Assembly (NCBI GenBank): GCA_022705325.1
Contig: JAKJER010000014.1
Coordinates: forward strand, 78,541-142,540
Direction of reading: 5' to 3'
DNA length: 64,000 bases
Source: Planctomycetota bacterium
Lineage (GTDB): Bacteria > Planctomycetota > Phycisphaerae > SM23-33
How positions within the stretch are numbered: position 1 is the stretch's first letter; the number at the start of each line of letters is the position of its first letter. Below the pieces are notes generated by a model, which saw nothing but the letters and a program-made list of their open reading frames with translations, ran no database searches and was not told the DNA's origin. The position numbers and the translations under genes were made by a program. Positions 50,361-58,063 of the stretch are shown here, piece by piece.

Positions 50361-53300
50361 TTACTTGGATTCCTTGGCCAGGGCGTCGAGATACTTGCGG
50401 GCCAGGGCCGCCTCCGGGCGGTCCTTGTATTTGGTGGTGCACAGCGTCCACTGTTGGCGGGCCTGGTCGAACTGCTTGAGTTGGCGGAAGGCCGTCCCCG
50501 CCTCCAGCAACGCCCGCGACGACCACTCGGGATACGCGTAGACGATGTCCACCTTCAGCAGTTCAGCCGCGGCCTTCTCGAAGTCCTGCTGGGCGAGATA
50601 GGTCTCGCCGATCTGGAACTGGGCTCGGGCCGCCGTCGGGCCGTTGTGGGCGGCGATGACCTTCTGGTACCACGCGCGGGCCTGGTCGTACTGCTTGCGG
50701 TTCTCCAGCGACCAGCCCAGGCCGAACTGGGCCAGGTGAACGAACTTGCCCTTGGGGAACTTCTGGAGGTAGGCCTGGTAGGCCTCGGCGCTGGGCTCGT
50801 AGTTGCCCGTCTCGGCCAGCACCTCGCCCAGCTTGAGCTGGGCGGCCGGCGTAAGCTCGTGCCTGGGGTACTTGGCCAGCAGCGTCGCCAGGGGTTTGCG
50901 GGCGTCGGCGAACTTGTTGCACTGGGCCAGGCATACGGCCGCCTGGTACAGCGCCGAGGGGACCATCTCGGCATCGTCGCTGGCCTCGGCGAAGGCGAGG
51001 AAGGCGGCGGCGGCCTTGTCGTGCTGGTCGAGCTTGGCGTAGCAGGCGCCGAGGCGGTAGCGGGCGCCCAGGGCCAGCGCGGGCTCGACGTCCTTGGCGG
51101 CCAGGCATTGTTCGAGCACAGCCGCCGCCTCCGCGTGCTTGTCCAGGGCCAGCAGCAGATCGCCCAACTCGGCCCGGGCGGCGATGGCCATCTTGCCGTC
51201 GGCGTACTCGGTGAGCATGCGCCGGTAGGTGGCGGCGGCGGCGTCCTTCTGATCGGTTCGTCGCTGGGCCCAGGCGAGCTGGTAGAGCACCTGTTCGCTG
51301 ACGGAGGATCGGTCGGCGGCCATGGCCGAGAGGCGCTTGACGGCCTCGTCGCCCTTGCCCATCTGGGCCAGGCTGGCCCCGATGAGCTGGCGGGCGTTCT
51401 GGGCGTGAGCCCCCTGGGGAAAGTCCTTGAGGTAGCCTTCGAGCAGGGCGACGGCCTGCTCGTTCTTGCCCGCCTCCTTGAGTGCCAGCGCCTGCTGGTA
51501 GCGGGCGTCGCCCGCCAGCGCGTGCTTGGGGAACTGTCCGGCGAGCGAGGCGAACTTCGCCGCGGCCGAGTCGAACGAACGCGCGTCGAAGTCGATCCAC
51601 CCCTGCAGGTACAGGGCCTGGGCGTGCAGGTCGTCGGCCGGCTTGGCCGCCAGCAGGGCCGCCAGCACGGGCGCGGCCTTCTTGGCCTGCTTGCGATTGT
51701 AGAGGATCTGGGCGTGGTCCAGCAGGCCCCGCTGCACCCAGGGCGAATCGGCGGGCAGTTTGGCCAGGCGCTGAAGGGTCTTGTCGGCGTCGTCGAAGTC
51801 CTCGGCCCGCGCCTGGGCAGCCGCCAGCTTGTACAGGGCCTCGTCGCGGGGGGTCTTGGAGAGCTTGCAGTAGCGGTCGAGGACCTTGGCGGCCTCCTCG
51901 GGTTTGTTCAACTGGAGCAGGCAGTCGCCCATCAGGAAGAGGGCCTCGCGCAGGGCGGGGTCTTCGGCGGCCTGGCGGCTCTCGACGACCGTCTTGAGAT
52001 GCCCGACGGCCTGCTCGAAGTTCTTGTCGAGGTACGCGCACTGCCCCAGGCGCAGGGCGTAGCGGAGCTTCTGCGGTTCGGAGGTAGCCGACTGGGCCAT
52101 GCGGGCCAGGGCCTGGGCGGCCTGATCGTTCTTGCCCAACAGGAAGAAGTTCTCAGCCGTCAGCTCGCCGGCGGACGTGGCCAGAGCGGAATCGGCGGGG
52201 ACCTGCTGGCAGAGCGTGTTGCTGGCCTCGTACTTGCCGAGCTTGTGCAGGCAGAAAGCGTGATGGTACAGGGCCTGGGCCAGGTCGTCCGGCTGGACCG
52301 GAGGGTCCTTCTGCTCGCGGGCTGCCTGGCGGTAGGCGTCGTAGGCGGCGGCGGCCGGGTCGTACTTCTCGAGCTTCATCAGGCAGAAAGCGCGATCGCG
52401 GAGGAGGTCGATCGAGTTGGCGGGCTTGGCCTGGAGGAGCTTGTCGAGAATGGCCAGGGCGGGCTCGTACTTGCTGTCGGCGATGTCGCACTGGGCGAGC
52501 GCGTAGCCGGCGGCGGCCGAGCGGGCGGTGTCGCCCGCGGCGATGTCCTTGAGCAAGGCGCGCGCGTCGGAGGTCTTCTTGTCGGCCAGCAGGGACAGGC
52601 CCAGTTGCAGGCGGGCCTGGGCCTGGAGGGGGTCGTCGCTCTTGGAGGCCAGCGGGCGGAGGGCGGCGGCGGAGTCGGCGAACTTGCCCATTCGGTAGAG
52701 CGCCAGGCCCAGGCTGTAGGTTCCGCGCGACGGGGAGATTCTGGCCAGTCGCTTGTAGAGTTCGCAGGCCTCGGCGAGCTTGTTCTGCTTTTCCAGGCAC
52801 TGGCCCCAGAGCAGCAGCGCCTCGCCCTCGAAGGGCAGGTTGGCCTTTTCGCCCAGCAGCTTCTGGAGGGAGGCGGCGGCTTCCTCATGGCGGTCCAGGC
52901 CGGCCAGGGCCAGCGCTTCGTAGTAGCGGGCCGCCGGCGCCAGGCCCGAATCGGGGAACTTGGCCAGGAACTGCTGGGCGGCGGCCAGGCAGCGGTCTTT
53001 GCGGCCCATGAAGTAGAGGACCTGGATACGGTTGTTGGCGGCCGCGGGGAAGTGAGGGCTGTCGCTGTGGCGGGAGGCCATCTCGTCCAGCGCTGCCAAG
53101 GCGGGCTCGTACTGCTTGAGTTGAATATGACAGTGGGCCAGGACGGCCAGTGCTTCGTCCCGCTTCGTGAAGGACTTGTCCTTGAGGAGGTCGCCCAGGA
53201 GCTTGGCGGCCTGGCCGTAGTCGGCCAGGCGATAGCGGCAGACAGCGAGCCCGTAGCGGGCGTTGGTGGCTTGGGCGTGCTTGGGGTACTGGGCGAGAAA

Positions 53301-53483
53301 CTCGGCGAACTCCTGGGCGGCGGGCTTGTACAACCCGCGATCGTAGTAGCCGCTGGCCGCCAACAGCTTCTTGCCCGCGGCGTCCATTTCCTCCTGGGCG
53401 CGCAGGACGGTTGGGCCGGCCGTCAGCGCCGCGAGGAGCCAGACCGTGGAAATGCGCAAAACCAAACCGACGTGTGCCGCCAT
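50361..53483 (-). CDS. Secreted TPR-repeat protein
   Basis: A 1,040-aa protein with a signal peptide (to about residue 28, TVLRAQ). Almost entirely tetratricopeptide repeats follow, in about 25-30 copies (for example YEPALAALDEMASRHSDSPHFPAAANNRIQ and YDQARAWYQKVIAAHNGPTAARAQFQIGETYLAQ-type units). It is like an expanded YbgF/CpoB, the TPR partner of the Tol system. It is the first gene before ExbB, ExbD and the PD40/toroid protein. The ATG at 53483 has GGGAGAG 4 bases upstream and starts the signal peptide. Confidence 0.88.
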   Translation of the reverse strand: MAAHVGLVLRISTVWLLAALTAGPTVLRAQEEMDAAGKKLLAASGYYDRGLYKPAAQEFAEFLAQYPKHAQATNARYGLAVCRYRLADYGQAAKLLGDLLKDKSFTKRDEALAVLAHCHIQLKQYEPALAALDEMASRHSDSPHFPAAANNRIQVLYFMGRKDRCLAAAQQFLAKFPDSGLAPAARYYEALALAGLDRHEEAAASLQKLLGEKANLPFEGEALLLWGQCLEKQNKLAEACELYKRLARISPSRGTYSLGLALYRMGKFADSAAALRPLASKSDDPLQAQARLQLGLSLLADKKTSDARALLKDIAAGDTARSAAAGYALAQCDIADSKYEPALAILDKLLQAKPANSIDLLRDRAFCLMKLEKYDPAAAAYDAYRQAAREQKDPPVQPDDLAQALYHHAFCLHKLGKYEASNTLCQQVPADSALATSAGELTAENFFLLGKNDQAAQALARMAQSATSEPQKLRYALRLGQCAYLDKNFEQAVGHLKTVVESRQAAEDPALREALFLMGDCLLQLNKPEEAAKVLDRYCKLSKTPRDEALYKLAAAQARAEDFDDADKTLQRLAKLPADSPWVQRGLLDHAQILYNRKQAKKAAPVLAALLAAKPADDLHAQALYLQGWIDFDARSFDSAAAKFASLAGQFPKHALAGDARYQQALALKEAGKNEQAVALLEGYLKDFPQGAHAQNARQLIGASLAQMGKGDEAVKRLSAMAADRSSVSEQVLYQLAWAQRRTDQKDAAAATYRRMLTEYADGKMAIAARAELGDLLLALDKHAEAAAVLEQCLAAKDVEPALALGARYRLGACYAKLDQHDKAAAAFLAFAEASDDAEMVPSALYQAAVCLAQCNKFADARKPLATLLAKYPRHELTPAAQLKLGEVLAETGNYEPSAEAYQAYLQKFPKGKFVHLAQFGLGWSLENRKQYDQARAWYQKVIAAHNGPTAARAQFQIGETYLAQQDFEKAAAELLKVDIVYAYPEWSSRALLEAGTAFRQLKQFDQARQQWTLCTTKYKDRPEAALARKYLDALAKESK

Positions 53484-53496
53484 GATCTCTCCCGGG

Positions 53497-53512
53497 CCTG
53501 CCTGTGGGCAGG
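53497..53512. repeat. Dispersed palindrome CCTGCC-TGTG-GGCAGG
   Basis: A 6-bp stem just upstream of the TPR gene. Confidence 0.6.
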
Positions 53513-53741
53513 TGAATGGTCGTTGATAGACTCGTTCTGGAAGGTTAACGCTCATGCAAGGGAGGTTATTCGTTTTTGGCCTTCACCTGGCAGCCCGTTG
53601 GGGACGTTTCTTGACCGACTGCATGGGGACAGGTCGCTGTCGGGCGGCGCAGCGGACGCGAAATGAAAAACTGTTCTTGCAGGGCGATTTCCGCTACAGT
53701 GACAGGTAGCGCGTCCCGCGTGCGTCTTAGGCCCTAAAGGC

Positions 53742-53761
53742 GGCGCACCGGTTTGTGCGCC
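53742..53761 (+). promoter_or_regulatory. Hairpin overlapping the leader of the double-peptidase gene
   Basis: GGCGCAC-CGGTTT-GTGCGCC, a 7-bp stem directly before the CTGGAG ribosome site (53762-53767) of the gene starting at 53775. It could modulate translation. Confidence 0.4.
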
Positions 53762-53774
53762 CTGGAGAAATCTT

Positions 53775-56768
53775 ATGCGCTCGTGGTTTGGTTGGGCAGC
53801 GGCATCGGTGTGTCTGTCTTTGGTGTTCTCTTTGGCGGTCGCGGCCCCTGACCTGCCTGGCGGCAAGCAGGCAAGCCCCACGACCAAACCCGCGGACAAA
53901 CCTAAGGCTGTCGAGCCCAAGCCCGCGGACAAGCCCAAGCCGGCTGACCCGCCCAAGGAACAGCCCAAGCCCGCGGACAAGCCCAAGCCGGCCGATCCGC
54001 CCAAGGCGCAGCCCAAGCCCGCGGACAAGCCCAAGCCGGCCGATCCGCCCAAGGCGCAGCCCAAACCCGCGGACAAGCCCAAGCCGGCTGACCCGCCCAA
54101 GCCGCAGCCCAAGCCCGCGGACAAGCCCATGTCCGAGCAGGAGAAGGCCCAGGAGCTTGGCCGCCTGCACCGCCAGGTCATCGAGGCCTTTACAGCCAAG
54201 AAGTACGATCAGGCCCTGAGCCTGCTGGAGCGGATGGTGAAGTTGGCGCCGAACCATCCCCTGGCCTGGTACAACCTGGCCTGCGCCCAGTGCCGCACAG
54301 GCAAGACCGCCGACGCCATGAAGAGCCTGGTCAAAGCGACGGAACTGGGCTTCCGCGACGCCGACCACATCGAGAAGGATGAAGACCTTGCCCCCCTCCG
54401 CGGGCTGACGGCCTACAAGGCGCTGCTGGAACGGCTGCGCGGAGGAAAGCCAGCCCCGGCCCCCAAGCCTGCCGACAAGCCCAAGCCCGCCCCCGAGGGG
54501 TCGACTCGTCCGACGAGTCAGCCGACCTCCCGCCCGGCCAGCCGGCCCATGGCCATGCCACAGTTCCCCAGGCGCGAGTTGACGGCCCAGCAGCGCAAGA
54601 TCGTCGCGCTGACCCAGACGCTCCAGCGCCACTTCCAGAACAAGGAATACGACAAGGCCCGCGACCTGGCCCACAAGATCCTGGAACTCGACCCCGACAA
54701 CCATACGTCCTGGTACAACCTGGCCTGCGCCCACGCCCGCCTGGGCAACATCCCCGAGGGCCTGGCCTGCCTGACGATGGCCGTCGAGAAGGGCTTCACC
54801 TCCTTCCGCCACATGGAGAACGACCCGGACCTGACCACCCTGCGATGGACCAGCACGTTCAAGCAGCTCCTGGCCCGCAAGGACGACATCCTCCGCGGCC
54901 GGGCCGATAAGATCCTCGCGGAGCTTCGCCAGAAGATGGGCAGCGAGTACATCTGCGAGGTCGACCATGCCAGCCGGATGGTCTTCGCGACCAACGTGGA
55001 CCGGCGGATGCTGGACGAGGTGAAGGCCGCCCTGGTCGCCCACGCCCGGGCCCTGTGGGGCGAACTGTTCAGCAACAACATCGAGGAGTACATCATCGTC
55101 GTGGTGCCCAAGGACTGGAAGGCCGGGCCCATCGGCGGTTTCTACAACCATCCCTCCCATACCCTGGTGTGCAAGAGCGTGGGCATGGTGATGATCCACG
55201 AGTTCACCCACGCCCTGCACTTCGCCGACCAGGACGCCCTCGGCCAGAAGCACCCGATCTGGATGATCGAGGGTCTGGCCACCCTGTTCGAGAGCAGTTC
55301 AATCGTCAACGGCAAGAGCGTGTGCGAGCCCAACCACCGCCTGAACATCATTCGAGACCTGGTGGACAAGGGCCAGACCATCCCCTGGAGCGAGTTCTTC
55401 CGGGCCAGCCATCCGCAGTTCATGAAAACGGCCCTGGTCTCATACAGCCAGGCCCGCTACATCATGATGTTCCTCAAAGACCGGGATCTGCTCAAGGCGT
55501 TCTACGACGCCTACACCGACGGCTTCGAGGACGACAGCACCGGCATCAAGGCCCTGGAGAAGGTCTTCGCAAAGGACCTCGGGCAGATCGAGACGCAGTG
55601 GAAGGCGTGGGTCCGCCAGCAGACGCCGGTGGTCACCCGCCTGGCGCCCAAGCAGGCCTGCCTGGGGGTCATGCTCCAGCCGGTCAGCGAGGGGCTCAAG
55701 GTCATGAGCGTCTTGCCCGGCGGCGGGGCCGACAAGGCGGGCATGAAAGTCGGCGACCTGATCGTGAAGGCCGAGAACCAGCGGATCGTCGACCAGAGCG
55801 ACCTGCTGGAACTCGTCTCGAAGCGCAAGGTCGGCGACAAGATCCAGGTGGAGATCCGGCGCGACGGGAAATATCAGACGCTGACGGTGACGCTGGGGGC
55901 CATGCCCGACCGCCCGGCGACCGCCCCCGCGACCCGTGAGGGGCCCCGAGCGCCGGCCAGCCAGCCCACCACGCGCAAGATCAAGCAGGTCGTGCCCGCC
56001 GAGTTGAAGAAGGCGGCCGCCTACGTGGAACACTCCGCCGTGAGCGAGGGCGAGCTGATGGACGAGCTGGCGCTGGCCCCGGCGGGCAAGGACCGCCGGC
56101 GCGTCCTGGGCGACCTGTTCCGCCAGGCCGGGCTGAGCGACATTCGCGAGCAGGAGATCCCCGGCCGGACCGGCGCAGCCAACGTGATCGCCACGCTCCC
56201 CGGGCAGAGCAGCGATACGATCCTGGTGGGGGCGCATTTCGATTTCGTCCCCAAGGGCGCCGGCGTGATCGACAACTGGACCGGCGCCTGCACCATCACC
56301 AACCTGGCCCAGGCGATGGCCCGCCACAAGCCCGCTCTCACTTTCGTCTTCGTCGGCTTTGACCTCGAAGAGGCGGGGCTGGTGGGCTCCAAGCACTACC
56401 TGGCCAGCCTTCCCCCGGGACAGGTCGGGCGGATGAAGGCCATGATCTGCCTGGACTCGCTGGGGGTCTCGCCGGCCCGCATCATCGGGCGGGTCTCCTC
56501 CAGCGACCTGGTCGAGTTGGCCCAGGCCCTGGCCAAGCACCTCAACATCCCCGTCGATCCGGAACCCCAGAAGGAAGGGCTCAGCGACTCTTTCGTCTTC
56601 ATCAGGGCCGGCGTGCCCACCCTCACCTTGTGCAGCCTGCGCCGCGAGGACCTCAAGCTCATCCACAGCGACAAGGACCAGCTCCAGGCCGTCAACCGCG
56701 AGCGCTACACCGAACAGTACCGCCTGGCCCTGGCCGTCCTGCGGACGCTGGACGCGAGCCAGAACTAG
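53775..56768 (+). CDS. Exported double metallopeptidase: TPR, HExxH gluzincin, PDZ and M28 aminopeptidase
   Basis: A 997-aa protein. It has a signal peptide (to about residue 23), and the mature N-terminus starts with a palindrome-derived insert (LPGGKQA). A Pro/Lys-rich repeat follows (35-117, unit near KPADKPKPADPPKAQP). TPR-like pairs lie at 125-200 and 270-345, each with the phrase HPLAWYNLACA or HTSWYNLACA. A gluzincin peptidase has H475-E476-F-T-H479 and E499. A PDZ domain spans about 628-710. An M28 peptidase has all five zinc ligands: H821, D833, E866 (with catalytic E865), D894 and H964. Both active sites look intact. CTGGAG precedes the ATG. Confidence 0.88.
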   Translation: MRSWFGWAAASVCLSLVFSLAVAAPDLPGGKQASPTTKPADKPKAVEPKPADKPKPADPPKEQPKPADKPKPADPPKAQPKPADKPKPADPPKAQPKPADKPKPADPPKPQPKPADKPMSEQEKAQELGRLHRQVIEAFTAKKYDQALSLLERMVKLAPNHPLAWYNLACAQCRTGKTADAMKSLVKATELGFRDADHIEKDEDLAPLRGLTAYKALLERLRGGKPAPAPKPADKPKPAPEGSTRPTSQPTSRPASRPMAMPQFPRRELTAQQRKIVALTQTLQRHFQNKEYDKARDLAHKILELDPDNHTSWYNLACAHARLGNIPEGLACLTMAVEKGFTSFRHMENDPDLTTLRWTSTFKQLLARKDDILRGRADKILAELRQKMGSEYICEVDHASRMVFATNVDRRMLDEVKAALVAHARALWGELFSNNIEEYIIVVVPKDWKAGPIGGFYNHPSHTLVCKSVGMVMIHEFTHALHFADQDALGQKHPIWMIEGLATLFESSSIVNGKSVCEPNHRLNIIRDLVDKGQTIPWSEFFRASHPQFMKTALVSYSQARYIMMFLKDRDLLKAFYDAYTDGFEDDSTGIKALEKVFAKDLGQIETQWKAWVRQQTPVVTRLAPKQACLGVMLQPVSEGLKVMSVLPGGGADKAGMKVGDLIVKAENQRIVDQSDLLELVSKRKVGDKIQVEIRRDGKYQTLTVTLGAMPDRPATAPATREGPRAPASQPTTRKIKQVVPAELKKAAAYVEHSAVSEGELMDELALAPAGKDRRRVLGDLFRQAGLSDIREQEIPGRTGAANVIATLPGQSSDTILVGAHFDFVPKGAGVIDNWTGACTITNLAQAMARHKPALTFVFVGFDLEEAGLVGSKHYLASLPPGQVGRMKAMICLDSLGVSPARIIGRVSSSDLVELAQALAKHLNIPVDPEPQKEGLSDSFVFIRAGVPTLTLCSLRREDLKLIHSDKDQLQAVNRERYTEQYRLALAVLRTLDASQN
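53864..53883. repeat. Dispersed palindrome at the mature N-terminus of the double peptidase
   Basis: TGCCTG (53864-53869) and CAGGCA (53878-53883) around an 8-base loop, read in frame as L-P-G-G-K-Q-A right after the signal peptide. Same protein position as in the sulfatase. Confidence 0.55.
53879..54125. repeat. Lys-Pro-Ala-Asp tandem repeat
   Basis: About five DNA units of 54-60 bases encoding PKPADKPKPADPPK(A/E/P)Q; they are almost identical at DNA level, so recently duplicated. Likely a wall- or peptidoglycan-spanning linker. Confidence 0.8.
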
Positions 56769-56799
56769 TTCCTGGTTGTCATTCGGCGGGTCCTGAACG

Positions 56800-57993
56800 A
56801 TGGACGCCATGAAACCTGTGGGACCTGGAGAGGGGAGCAGGCAAGCATGTCTTGCGGTTCTCGCGCTTGCCTTGATTTCCGGCGCGGTCCAAGGTGAAGG
56901 GCCGCCCAGGCTGGAGCGCGTTCGAGTTTCGGCGGACAAGAAGGGCTTCGTGCTGGAGGGTTCGGGAAAGCGCTTTACGCCCTGGGGCTTCAACTACGAT
57001 CACGACGCCGACGGGCGGCTGATCGAGGACTACTGGGAGGGAGAGTGGGCGACCGTCGAGCAGGACTTCGCCGAGATGAAGGCCCTGGGGGCCAACGTCG
57101 TCCGCGTCCACTTGCAGTTCGGCAAGTTCATGACCGACCCTCGGACCGCCAACGCAGCCGCCCTCAAGCAACTCGTGCGGCTGGTGGAGTTGGCCGAGCG
57201 AACGGGGCTGTACCTCGACATCACCGGGCTGGGCTGCTACCACAAGAAGGACGTGCCCGCGTGGTACGACAAGCTGGACGAGGACGCCCGCTGGGCCGCC
57301 CAGGAGAAGTTCTGGGAGGCGGTGGCCGGGGCGTGCGCCGGGCGCAAGGCGGTGTTCTTCTACGACCTCATGAACGAGCCTGTCGTGCCGGGCGGCAAGG
57401 GTAAACGCGACGACTGGCTGGCCGGGGCGTTCGGCGGCAAGCACTTCGTCCAGTTCATCGCGCTGGAGGCCGCCGGGCGGCCGCGACACGAGATCGCGCG
57501 CCGGTGGACCAATCGCCTGGCCGCGGCGGTGCGGCGAAAAGACAAAGAGGCCCTGGTCACCGTGGGCCTGGTGCCGTGGAGCCTGCCTGCCGGTCAGGCA
57601 GGCCTTGACCGCCCGGGGCTGAGTTCGGGTTTCATTCCCGAGAAAGTCACGCCCGGCCTGGACTTCGTGGCCGTGCACCTGTACCCAGAGGCCGGCAAAC
57701 TCGACGCCGCCATGGAGACGCTCAGAGGTTTCGCGGCCGCGGGAAAGCCCGTCATTATCGAGGAGACCTTCCCGCTGAAGTGCGGCCCGAAGGAACTGGG
57801 CGAGTTCTTCGATCGCTCGCGGGAGCACGCGTGCGGGTGGATCGGGTTCTATTGGGGCAAGACACCCGAGCAGTATCGCAAGGGCAAGGCGAGCATCGGC
57901 GAGGCCATCACGCTGGGCTGGCTGGAGATGTTCGAGGCCAAGGCGAAGACCATGACGGACCCCACAAGCCCTGGGGACTCAAGGGACAAATAG
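56800..57993 (+). CDS. GH5-like secreted glycoside hydrolase
   Basis: A 397-aa protein with a signal-like hydrophobic stretch (about 15-31). The TIM-barrel cellulase-A clan shows in the acid/base E193 in FYDLMNEP and the nucleophile E321 (or E322) in KPVIIEETFPL; NVVRVHLQF is the early strand and FVAVHLYPE a later one. Residues 261-269 (SLPAGQAGL) come from an in-frame dispersed palindrome in the loop following VPW. The start follows the double-peptidase gene by 31 bases. The ribosome site is poor and an ATG 9 bases inside is an alternative. Substrate unknown. Confidence 0.85.
   Translation: MDAMKPVGPGEGSRQACLAVLALALISGAVQGEGPPRLERVRVSADKKGFVLEGSGKRFTPWGFNYDHDADGRLIEDYWEGEWATVEQDFAEMKALGANVVRVHLQFGKFMTDPRTANAAALKQLVRLVELAERTGLYLDITGLGCYHKKDVPAWYDKLDEDARWAAQEKFWEAVAGACAGRKAVFFYDLMNEPVVPGGKGKRDDWLAGAFGGKHFVQFIALEAAGRPRHEIARRWTNRLAAAVRRKDKEALVTVGLVPWSLPAGQAGLDRPGLSSGFIPEKVTPGLDFVAVHLYPEAGKLDAAMETLRGFAAAGKPVIIEETFPLKCGPKELGEFFDRSREHACGWIGFYWGKTPEQYRKGKASIGEAITLGWLEMFEAKAKTMTDPTSPGDSRDK
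57581..57603. repeat. Dispersed palindrome in frame in the GH5 gene
   Basis: GCCTGCCTG-CCGGT-CAGGCAGGC, a 9-bp stem and 5-base loop. It is identical to the intergenic copy at 5969-5991 except for one loop base. It reads as LPAGQAG in the protein with no frame change. Confidence 0.85.
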
Positions 57994-58030
57994 AAAGGAC
58001 CCAAGGTCATCCCTTGGGTCCTTTCTATTT
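57988..58030. terminator. Bidirectional intrinsic terminator
   Basis: Perfect 19-bp stem (57988-58006 with 58012-58030), 5-base loop, starting with AAATAGAAAGG and ending CCTTTCTATTT. It overlaps the TAG of the GH5 gene and serves the convergent PEP-CTERM gene as well. Confidence 0.85.
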
Positions 58031-58036
58031 CTCTTC

Positions 58037-58053
58037 AGCCTGTCAGGCAGGCT
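58037..58053. repeat. Dispersed palindrome AGCCTG-TCAGG-CAGGCT
   Basis: A 6-bp stem with a 5-base loop between the terminator and the end of the large PEP-CTERM gene. Confidence 0.55.
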
Positions 58054-58063
58054 TGTCTTTGCG

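Noticed and set aside
50277..53666. An 1129-residue plus-strand frame opposite the TPR gene
   Set aside because: Repetitive Val/Gly/Leu-rich shadow of the TPR repeats; no start signals or domain; the minus strand has signal peptide, ribosome site and TPR pattern.
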